DNA of 64,000 nucleotides from Bolinopsis microptera (lineage: Eukaryota > Ctenophora > Tentaculata > Lobata > Bolinopsidae). Positions within the stretch are counted from its first letter, which is position 1. Each line of letters opens with the position of its first letter. The notes under the pieces were generated by a model, which worked only from the letters and a program-made list of their open reading frames with translations, was not told where the DNA came from and did not search any database. The stretch is taken from positions 1,725,886 to 1,789,885 of the forward strand of contig NC_087081.1 in assembly GCF_026151205.1 (NCBI RefSeq), given 5' to 3'. The position numbers and the translations under genes are program-made. Of this stretch, positions 54,499 to 64,000 are shown piece after piece.

Positions 54499-54736
54499 AT
54501 TGGAAATTGTTTGAAGCAACTCTAATACATGAAGTGAACGGGACAGTTATTGGAACAAGAGAAGAAGGTTTGCTCGTTGTGAGTTTAACGGATAAGATAA
54601 GTGGAGAAAAGATGAACGGGACCGTTTGTCCTGGTAACTTTAATTGGTACACAGCAAATACCTTCTGTCGCTACCTTGGAAACGAACAGGGAGAGTGGGG
54701 CAGCAAACCGAACAATTACTGGAAACTCATTTCCGA
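54499..54736 (+). CDS. Gene B exon: first half of SRCR 1
   Basis: Acceptor TCTTGCAG, donor GTGAGT; phase 1 in, phase 2 out. Encodes DWKLFEATLIHEVNGT then GTVCPGNFNWYTANTFCRYLG, the start of an SRCR domain. Gene A has no counterpart in the window. Confidence 0.8.
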
Positions 54737-57700
54737 GTGAGTTTTTAATTTTATTACATATTTCTTGTGAACGTTGATTTAAACACAGTACGCTGTAATA
54801 TAAACCTAGGATGAGTACAGATGTGTACGTATAATATGTACGGTAAATTAAAGACTAGTATATTATGTATAGTACATAATATTGTGTGCTTTTCACTAAC
54901 ATTTCTGAATTTTCTTTGTAATATGAAATAGTTATAGTCAACGCGATAGTTTTAAACTTTATATTTACAGCTCATGAACAAATTGAAACTTGTACCTTTT
55001 GATGTTAATCGAAATTTTTTGGTTATAATTAGGTAAAAGTTAAGTGATTAAGTCATTAGAAACACTCCTAAAAGTTCGTTTTTTGACAAAAATTAAAAAC
55101 TTCTATAATTTCATTTCTGTTTTAGTTACACATTTGATTTTTGGTATGCGTATAGAATATCAATACGGCTAAAAATGTTCAGCGACCTACTATAGCTCAC
55201 TCACTAGACTCAGTAGGAGAAAAGATCTGTTTGCCTCACTTTATCCTTCATTAAAAGGAAAAAAGGGGTCGGCTGGGCCAGCTTTCGAACTATAGAGCAT
55301 CCAAATCATGTATTTTAGGTCAGAGGATACTTTCATGATAGTACAATTCAAATATAATTCAAAAATTAGAATTGACTTGTTAGTCTCATTTTCCCCTCAA
55401 TTAGCGAAAAATGTCCCTCTTCTCTGAAAGAGTGAGATCTGATGAATCGATTAAACTCGTTTAAGCTTGTATTGCATGCTTGGAAGCTGTCATTAGAAAA
55501 CAAATGACTCGTTTGCCTCAATTTGCCCTCAACTAGATGCTTTTAAAATTGTATTAATCGAAATTCGATTAGTTGAACTATAGACATGTGAAATGTCATA
55601 TCATGCCTATCTTGAAATTTCTTCCTGTGACAATCTTCTAAAGTTCTAAAGTTAAATTTGGAAAAACGTGGTCCATCTCGTGCGAACTTTCCTAATGACC
55701 AGGGTCAAAAACAATATTTTTTGAAAAGTGTCGTTTATGCTAGGTCGTCTGTTACTATATTATAGACACTCAATCACAGCTGTTTGACACGCATATTTCG
55801 GACAATACTGTCCAATAAAATGAATACAAATTTAAAAGAACGTATGATACAGTAGAATTTAAAAGAAGGATTAGTCTGAACTTTCAATATAAGACATCAA
55901 CCCTTACCGGGTAAATTTGTGCAACCAATAATATAATTCAGGCCGTTTTTACTACAACACACAAAAGAGTCAATGATACTGAATGAATTTATCTGCAAAG
56001 ACATTAACAACAAGGATACAAAATTTGAATGCTATGTCAACGTTTCAACAGACAATTGCAGAAACGATCAGAGAGTTTGGCTGTATTGTAATAACAAAAC
56101 AGGTGATGTACCCCTGTTTCATACTATGTGACTTTTCAGATTATGACAGAAATTATAATTATTAATTCGTGTCATGTGATATGTATTTAATCATGTATAT
56201 TTTAATATACATTATTGATTATACATGTGCACGTTTCTTTTCTTTAACCGTAAAACATAAATAACAGCTGTTATAATTTATTCATTTTCATTTTAAGATG
56301 GTTCTAATTTCTATGGTTTTTAAATTTTCAATCTGTATATAAATCACTCTATCACCGTATTCATTAACTAATTATATACTCATTACTTATCACTGAGATA
56401 ATTATAATCAAGACTTCTTATATATTATGTATAAATCACATATAATTCTAATAATCGACATTTCTAAGATCCGTGTTGCTCAACACATTTCAACCCAGTA
56501 TAACTTACAAATCAACAGATATGTGGAGCCCTGTGGTTAATTACGAAAGTATCCCTGCTGATCTGGATACTTCTTACGTGCTCCTGCACCTGAGAACAGA
56601 CAGCACTGTCGGTAGTGGGGAGAAGATAGGGATATATTTCTATAGTGAGGAAGGATATCATGTAGGAGGTATTGGTATCCGGTTCAGTACTCCTGTAAAG
56701 TATGGTCTTCACTTTTGTCAGTGGGGCTACACTGATCCCTTCCAGAGTCTACCTGCAGAAACAGATAAACACTGGGTAGTAGAGAAACGTGGCTACAGGA
56801 CCATAGTATATTGTAATGGAAAACAGGTACTCGACATAACAGCATCATCTGATACGTGTAGTTATGAAACTTGGAATGCGCATTGGGGAAGAGAAGTGAG
56901 CAGAATAGAGCTTAGTGCAGAGAGCATTACCTCTTATTATAATATAGGTTAGTGCTTTGGTAGTATAGTACAGATGTGGGTGACAATGTAATTATTTTAA
57001 GAAGCGTAATTAAATTTCTATTTTAGACATTGTTTGATCCGATACTGCGATCTCGTGTATTATTAAACCAGTCATGGGAGGATCAATGAATGTTGAATGA
57101 TCAGGGTAAATTCGCTCTTTCAAAAATATGATTCTTCACTCACTGCATTATCATAATCGTTTCAGAGCGTGTGTGGGAGTTTGAGAGAGCATTTCTTATC
57201 AACATGGTGACTGGAACGAAAAGACTTAATGATAGCGGGGGTCTTTTGATCGCAACAGTTTTTAACAAGCAAACTGGTAAGGTGCAAAATGGAACAGTTT
57301 GCAAGGATGCGTTCAACTGGTATTCGGCACAGCTTTTTTGCTTGACAATTGGACATCACTTCTCAAACTGGGGAAGTTATCCGAGAAACATGAAATATGT
57401 TCCTGAGTGAGTTTGATTTATATGACAACATTTTAGTTTCTGTTGCAATGGAAATGCTATTTCTTTGCTATTTTGAATATCCGAACATTCTGCAATCTGC
57501 ACCAAACCATTTAATCATTCAGGGATTGGCTGAAACGAACTAACATGTCAATAGTAATGGATGACGTAAGCTGTAAAGAGAATGATATTGACATATCAGA
57601 TTGCGATTCCCGCATTTTGAGACACAACTGTCAACATGAGGACAATACTTGGCTCCACTGCTTTAGTAACACAGGTAAAGTTTACCTTAAAAGCTTAAAC

Positions 57701-60700
57701 TTATCAGTAAACTTTCTAATTAAGTTACGATTTATTTCATAATACAATTAATACTAAATAGCCCGTATAAGCGCTACGAAATGAAAATGAAATAATAGGG
57801 CATCAGCTGATGGGTTTTGGTTTTGGTTATATTTTTTTAAATAACAACATTTCGCTGTTCAGGATGTGTTGACGAAATTTTGCAGCAATCAAACAAAAAC
57901 TGCACTGTGACTAATATCGGGGGATTTTTGAAACACTTGTGTTATGATGAGAGTAAAAAAGAGTACTTTCACAAATGCGCTTATTCGAACACTACCTATC
58001 ATGTAACAGGCACTGAGAGTAACACACTCTTTAGTGTCTCTACTGTCTGTGAAGATGACCCGTATGGTTATCAGGCATGTGGTTTTCATACGAAAATTAC
58101 CTTACAGAGCATTTATTTCTGTGGAGGTTATTTTAGGAACGATACAAATCTAGAAATACAACAGTTTGTAGAGTGTGACCAGAACTGTAGAAGAAATTCT
58201 GGTGAGGAATCATCACAGAGCTCCATCAACGGCAACAACGAAGATCAGTGTGACGACAAATGCGACTCTGGCAACTGTGAGGATGAGAGTGTATGTGAGG
58301 GTCACACATATGGAATTTACTGTGCTGGTAATGATTATACACCTGTATACTGGGTTTGTGACAAAGAATATGATTGTGATAACGGGGAGGATGAGAAGGA
58401 CTGTAACAACACCACATTACCAACCTGTATACATTATGCTGAGAAAGTGGCGTATGATTGGGACATTACAGTCCCCATATTAAACTACACCAGGTGTAGT
58501 GTATTTGATCTCAGTTCTAGTCTCACATTTCCGTACTGTTACGGATATCTAGACCAGACAAATTGCACTGATGTAAACAGAGTGGGCGGTTACTGTTTGA
58601 TAAATGGTTTCATGTCTAGTGTATCAAAGTACGTGTTCTGTGGAAGTGAATTTAAGCTGACCAATGAAAAGATTAGTCTCTGTGACGATAATCTAGAAAA
58701 CGATTGTCGATCACTATCTGCAGACTGTGTTGTTCACAAACACAAACTCTGTGATGGAGTTAGTGACTGTGAAGATAATAGTGATGAGACCCGTGACATA
58801 TGCCACCTAACAACAGTGGGATTCTTCAACTGTACTCGTAGTTTTGGTGACGATAGAAATTTAACAATACCCATAAAATGGATAATGGACAACATAACCG
58901 ATTGTCTGAATGCAGAAGATGAAAAAAGAAACCTTTGGAAATATTGTGGAGAGAAAAATGATTCGGCTTATAGAGTTGTCTTAGGAGACAAAACCTGCCA
59001 GGATATTTTGTTGTGTCCTGGAGATTCTGATCAAGGCTATGTTGATTTTGACTTTCTTTGTGATGGTGTGAACTCTTGTGAGATTGAAAATGAGGTCTGC
59101 AGAATTTCGCGAGATTTCCCAAGTATCAATACGACTGCTGTGAATGAAAGATGTGCTGGACGAGATTTGTGCAAATCATTGGACTCTACAAATGTAACAT
59201 GTCATATACGGGAATTTCAGGGGCCAGCAGGATCTGCTTTTGGTGTCAAGACAATGATCAATGTGCCGACCTCTCAAGTAAACTGCAATAGTCTTTTCGG
59301 TGAACATTATGTGTTTATCAGTTGCATGGGTTTATGCTTAAACTCTACGTGTCCTATTCAAGACACTTTTTTAGAACATGATTCATGTCCTGGTCAGTAT
59401 CCTGGCCGAGTCAAAACTCTGGCAAACAACAATAACCTGACTTTTGTGTCAATGTCCGATGTAGGTGAATATGAAAATACAATTTTCCAATGTAAGAATA
59501 CTAAATGTATAAAGTACAGCCAAGTTTGCGACCTTGTTGATGACTGTGGTGACATGTCGGATGAACGAAACTGTACAAATCATATAGTTTGTGAGAATAC
59601 AAACAACCGGACAGATCAAGTAAAAGAGCACTTGATATCTCATTCCCAGAAGTGCGACGGTAGATTTGATTGTTTTGATCTTTCAGATGAATGCAATCTA
59701 GAGTGTGGCAAGGAAATCCTCCAAAACTGGTTCTTGAAACTTTATTGCTGGTTGTTGGGCCTCTTAGCAGCAATTTTTAATATCATCACCGTGTGCAAAG
59801 TAGCGAGTTGTATTAAAGACTCTGAAACAAGAAGCAATCTATACACTACAGTACTAATTTGTGTAATCGGAATTGGTGATTTCCTAATAGGAGTCTACTT
59901 GATCGCACTATCAGTATTCGACAGCATTATTTTTGGAAAGAATTATTGCAGGAAGCAAGCTGAGTGGTTATCGGGGAAATCTTGTTCTGTTCTTGGAGTT
60001 ATCAGCACTGCGGGATCACAACTTTCTTTATTTTCGATGACTCTTTTAAGTTTGATCAGGATGTGGGGAATTCTGAACAGCTCTCTTAGCATTCCAGCCC
60101 GTGTCAATAAAAGAGCAATAGCAAAATTAATTGGGATCGTTATTGGAATCGTTACTGCTTCGATATCAGTAGCAATCATACCATTGGTCCCCGCCTTAGA
60201 TGACTACTTTGTGCAAGGTTTCTTCTATGATCCACTCTACAAGCTATTTATCGGATTCCCGAACAAAATGAAGCATATTAAAATTCTTCAAGCATACTAC
60301 AAAACTGAAAATTTGTTGGCGAATACAACTTGGGCTGAGATCGGCGAGAAAGTTGATGGAATGTTCAACCAAAGCTTGAGTAGAAGTGCAGTGCACTTTT
60401 ACGGAAATGATGGTGTGTGCCTCTTCAAATACTTTGTTCGTAGTGATGATCCTAGAAGAAACCGCATAACATCGGATATGAAAACAGAAATGATCGACGT
60501 GAAAGGAAATATGATAGTTTGGCTTATGTTGGGCGTAAACCTTTTCTGCTTTGTGGTGATAACCGTGTCCTATTTGATGATCAACATTATATCTCGGAAA
60601 TCATCCAGAAATTCTGGGCAAAATAGCAATCCAGATGCTGTCCGCAGAAACCGAGCAATACAGACCAGGATTGCGCTGGTCATAGCCACAGATTTCGCCT

Positions 60701-61008
60701 GTTGGGTTCCATTTATGATCATCAGTGGGCTCCACAATCTCGAAACAATCGATGCTACAGATTGGTACGTAAGCTTCGCTATGATAGTTTTACCCCTCAA
60801 TTCGGTCATCAACCCTTTGCTATATGATAACACTCTCAGAGAGTTGTTTGGTGAGGCATTCAGAAATTTTGCTGCTAGATGTTCAAGAGGCGCTACATGT
60901 TTAAGATTGCAAGTTACTGCTGTAGAAATGGGAGATCAAATAGAGGGAGCATCGCAAGTTAGAGCAAACGAGGATATCGTCGCAGAAACGCCAATTCAGA
61001 TGGAATAA
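54499..61008 (+). CDS. Gene B: SRCR-LDLa-7TM receptor, seven visible exons
   Basis: Paralogue of gene A and the more complete of the two. Exons: 54499-54736, 55942-56102, 56519-56947, 57166-57406, 57523-57674, 57863-61008; phases 1/2/1/1/2/1 all agree and all introns are GT-AG. (A possible seventh, first exon lies at 25504-25624.) Encoded order: complete SRCR 1, unnamed CNG domain, complete SRCR 2, N-glycan-rich Cys region, about six LDLa modules, 7TM core, tail. As a membrane receptor with many ligand-binding modules it probably senses an extracellular peptide, lipoprotein or microbial surface and signals through a G protein, but no ligand can be inferred. It differs from gene A by about 32 residues in the first 350 of the last exon and only a handful after that. 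The end is extended by three residues (QME) because gene A has a stop there. Confidence 0.87.
54737..55941 (+). other. Gene B intron; left end of the segmental duplication inside it
   Basis: Intron of 1.2 kb in the middle of SRCR 1. Homology with copy A starts at about 55500, so the duplication boundary cuts this intron and leaves gene A with only the second half of the domain. Confidence 0.8.
55942..56102 (+). CDS. Gene B exon: second half of SRCR 1
   Basis: 161 bp, phase 2 to 1. Encodes ICKDINNKDTKFECYVNVS and NDQRVWLYCNNKT. Same length as the gene A orphan exon. Confidence 0.8.
56519..56947 (+). CDS. Gene B exon: unnamed CNG domain
   Basis: 429 bp, phase 1-1. Same domain as gene A 13291-13785 but without the 63-bp internal duplication. 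It differs strongly in the middle (KYGLHFCQWGYTDPFQ against EYYLDDCQSGYTPFPT) while HWVVEKRGYR is unchanged. Confidence 0.75.
57166..57406 (+). CDS. Gene B exon: first half of SRCR 2
   Basis: 241 bp, phase 1 to 2; nearly identical to gene A 14002-14242 (a few changes such as ASL to AFL and CWT to CLT). Confidence 0.85.
57523..57674 (+). CDS. Gene B exon: second half of SRCR 2
   Basis: 152 bp, phase 2 to 1; encodes VMDDVSCKENDIDISDC and HEDNTWLHC. Confidence 0.85.
57863..61008 (+). CDS. Gene B last exon: LDLa array, 7TM core and C-tail
   Basis: Same structure as gene A 14714-17853, with stop at 61006-61008. From about residue 462 to the end only two or three residues differ (for example WLSGNS to WLSGKS next to TM3, and NEDII to NEDIV). 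The 7TM motifs FACWVPF and NPLLY, the missing acid in SLIRMW and the very long second outer loop are shared. Confidence 0.9.
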
Positions 61009-61128
61009 TAGACCTACTAATGATAAGGTAGGATTTTACAGATTTACATAGAATCTTTGAATAAGCAGGATATATGCTTTATTAAAAACTGTTATCATCA
61101 AGATGAATGTACATTGTACATTATACAA

Positions 61129-61134
61129 AATAAA
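61129..61134 (+). terminator. Gene B candidate poly(A) signal
   Basis: AATAAA 121 bp after the stop, matching the gene A position. Confidence 0.5.
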
Positions 61135-63344
61135 TTTACACGATATAGATTCCCACACTTGGATAAAAATGATGGCTGAACAATTTCACCAACAGTTTAA
61201 AAGTTTTAATTGGTTATTAGTGATTAACATTTCTACTCTCAGGGTGATATTACGTAATGGACAGCTAGAACGAGCTTATGGAAGATAATAAAGTCGATGG
61301 ACACTATTTCCTTTCAAGCTCCACAGCATGACCACAACAATGAACAATATTGACTTAAATGAAGATGTTGAAAATATTGGTACCCGCACAGGAACTGTAA
61401 AGCTGTAATATTAAATGACTGCTTTTTCTTTATTTCAATACTTTTATGATCCACGAATTTATAGTCATTAGTTTTTCAAACAATCCATTTTTAGTTTGAG
61501 CAGCTACTGTAAGTTGATGTATAGATGTGGATTCTGGAGGGGAGGTGAAGCATATGTTTTGACACGTGACAGACATTAACCAATCAGAATCGACTATTCA
61601 AACCCTGAAATCGCGGCCATGTGTCACAAAAAATGCTTCACCTTTTGTTGTTGGTATTTTGTGATTTCTCACTGATTAGTTATATAATATATTACGCTTT
61701 TACAGATATTTTCTTGGCTGCTTGATTATTAATGTTATCTTTTTTTTCTAACTAAGGCTAAATTCTTCTGACTGTTATTTTTAGTACTAGGATATATTTA
61801 CTCTTAAGCAGAAGAGCTATTTTTGTTTTCAGTGAAAAGCCTGGAATTTATTGTATTGAGTGGTTTGATTGCTTTCTAGTTTCTGGTTTATGAAATTGTC
61901 TCACTTGTCTCGAGCTTGCACAATTTAACGTTTTATAATATTTTAATAAAGACTTAAAAACATAATAGGGAGCTCCTTAACTTTAATAACACAGTGTTTA
62001 TGATTATAATTATAAGGGACACCTAAATATAAATGCGGTATCATTTCGGCTCACATCATATTTGACTGCCAGGCCAGAGTATCCGTTATTTTACCATAAT
62101 ATTTTGGTAGGAATTGAGTTACACTTACTGAAATTAACGAAAGTTAGTGCAAATTATAGTTCATTTTAGTTTTAAGAAATAAATTAAGTCTTCGCAAGTA
62201 ACCACTTTAACATGAGACTGATCTACTCTATTACTATTTTACAAATAAAAGTTAACATTAAAAGTTCTAGTAGTATACTTGAGACCGAGCGCGGCCGACA
62301 AACGACCATTAATATTATACGACAGTTGGTGCGCGTGCAAGTATATCCACGTGCTAGCTTGCCAATAGTAATATCATGAGCTAAGTTTTTCCACGGGTCC
62401 CCATTTTGACCAGTTTCAGATTGGTTTCCACAAAAACCGAGCGTACTAAATCACTCTACAGTCGATCTTCGATATTTTTCTAAAAGGGCCCCTGACAATT
62501 TAAATCTATTCTATGTATTTTTGAACGCTGACTCCGAATCACCCCACATGACATAGGGTTAAAATTTTCCCCTTGTACTCCAGTAGCAGGGAATAGTTGA
62601 GCGTGCACTTCGATGTACACGATTTCTGACAACACAGGGTTGTTTGTTAGATCATTCTTAACCAAAATCGTTTAGGTACACAATTTGTGTCGCTAGACAT
62701 AACCCTATAGGGCAAATTTTCTAAATTACCCTCAGTCGCGCATACGAGATTTTTGTATTTCAGCTCCTAAAGGGCATAGAGACTTACATTTTAGCTTAAA
62801 ATTACCGCAATGGCCACATTTATATACAAGTTATGAAGCAACATAAGGTCTCCAGTGGTTCGTTTTAGAGATATTGACAAAAAACTGTTTTTTGGCTCAG
62901 CGAACCAAAAATGGCAATGAATTTTGGTAACTTGAACTAGGAAGGTCGTAGAGACTTGAATTTTAGCTTAAAATGACTGCAAACATCATATTTATATACA
63001 ACTTATAAAGCAATATAAACCCTCGAATGCTTATTTGTTAAGATATTGACAAAAATCAGTCATTTTGGCTGGATTTGGAAAAATACCAAATTGGGCAACT
63101 ACTTTAGTCTTTTTTTGACAAGTTTTGTACTCAAGTTATTAAAATGTGCTTTGCAGTTGTAGATCGGGTGTTTTCTTCCAATATGGGTTTCGGTATAAAT
63201 TCGGAAGCAACCGGTTCATGGGTGATAGAGGTTAAAAACCCTAAAATGTCAGGCGATGGGCGAGACAATTGTCTGAATTTGGTTATAAAATCGCTCTTTG
63301 CTAGGGTTTGTTCTTTTCCGCTACATCGATCCGATTTCTAACTA
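61135..63344. other. 3' flank of gene B, duplicated non-coding DNA
   Basis: Copy of 17999-20424, including a truncated MITE at 61516-61640 and the two decayed repeat units at about 62780-63090. No gene seen. Confidence 0.6.
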
Positions 63345-63767
63345 CTAATCATCCCCCTCTACATCATTCTCTTTTAGATACATGATTTCTATAAGTTCTT
63401 GAAGGTACATCCGGCATGATGTAAAGTCTATATCAAAGCATTTTAATGTGGTCTTAACAAGTTGCAAGATATTCAAGTTCACTAATAAAACAGAGATTGT
63501 AGGATATCCTTCTTTTACATATTGAGTAATTTTCAACATTCACAATCCTGGAGAATGTTCCAGAAAATGTCCTAGAAACAATTCTAGAATCCCGTAGGTG
63601 TCATCTGAAAGTCTAAATCAAAACTCCGGTGTAGTTAGAGTCACGGAGGTGGGATAATTGTGTTCCCATTTCCAGCTAGAGTAGACTCTCCTATTACTTC
63701 CAATACTGCCTGAAACAACTGGTATTTTTTGTCTCTGCGGGTGTAACGAACAATCTTCATTACCCAT
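63345..63767 (-). pseudogene. Candidate gene remnant, copy B
   Basis: Copy of 20425-20847. The in-frame TGA after 49 codons is kept. There are at least two residue changes (HQQ to HPQ, SIES to SIGS) and the 64-codon downstream frame is unchanged. Function unknown. Confidence 0.3.
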
Positions 63768-64000
63768 AATATATAATATTTATAAATTCAATTGTGTTTA
63801 TTGTGTTTATTTATTAGTGGGAAGAGGGATTTTCCAATCTTAAAATAACATTTTCTTGTCCAATTTAAATCGGACAATTTAAACGTCAGCATGAAACTGC
63901 AACTATTTTACTCCTAACTAATTGAAACAATGAAGCCCATGACGAACCTGGGTTCGCAAATTATCAAGACCATTAGCAGCATCGTTCTCAGACTTATCCC

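Larger units (their letters stand above)
55500..64000 (+). repeat. Segmental duplication, copy B (continues past the window)
   Basis: Direct-orientation partner of 11849-21097. The last bases still match copy A (21061-21097), so the true right end lies outside. Confidence 0.95.

Noticed and set aside
55983-56165. 60-codon plus-strand ORF overlapping a gene B exon
   Set aside because: Wrong frame; the exon 55942-56102 in the SRCR frame is supported by splice phase and its gene A copy.

Overview
This is a eukaryotic nuclear window, almost certainly from an invertebrate animal. It is AT-rich, has spliced genes with GT-AG introns and extracellular modules (SRCR, LDLa) joined by phase-1 introns to a 7TM receptor, and is full of animal-type retroelements. 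The exact phylum cannot be fixed from the sequence; a cnidarian or other marine invertebrate is my guess. There are no bacterial operons, CRISPR arrays or recognisable RNA genes.

Two plus-strand receptor genes dominate. Gene A (exons 12294-17853) and gene B (exons 54499-61008) are paralogues inside a direct segmental duplication (about 11849-21097 and 55500-64000, running off the right edge). Each encodes SRCR modules, an unnamed Cys-poor domain, about six LDLa modules and a rhodopsin-class receptor core of the LGR/RXFP/GRL101 kind. The 7TM halves are almost identical while the ectodomains differ. Possible signal-peptide first exons lie at 1630-1721 and 25504-25624.

The left 12 kb holds minisatellites, a palindromic satellite and a LINE with an apurinic-type endonuclease, RT and RNase H (minus strand, 5907-11612), flanked by direct repeats of about 230 bp. 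The middle (21-34 kb) holds inverted and direct repeats around a Pif1/Helitron-type helicase ORF, a 2-kb TTAA-flanked terminal-inverted-repeat element, and a foldback element with 144-bp arms.

From 33.4 to 46.0 kb there is a nested structure. A Tx1/L1-like LINE (minus strand; ORF1 with coiled coil and SGNH-esterase motifs, ORF2 with EN and RT) is flanked by 397-bp direct repeats and is itself split by a complete Gypsy element with identical 131-bp LTRs. The 397-bp repeat contains a symmetric coding exon of a minus-strand host gene (gene C, exons 48255 down to 45820), so LINE insertion appears to have duplicated an exon. Further right are an ORF1-only LINE derivative set in a 424-bp repeat and a 5'-truncated Penelope-like element with a GIY-YIG domain, followed by gene B.

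Overall: a fast-evolving receptor pair separated by about 30 kb of transposon-rich DNA. The most unusual signals are the very long target-site duplications on two unrelated LINEs, one of which copied an exon, and the contrast between a diverging ectodomain and a homogeneous 7TM core.
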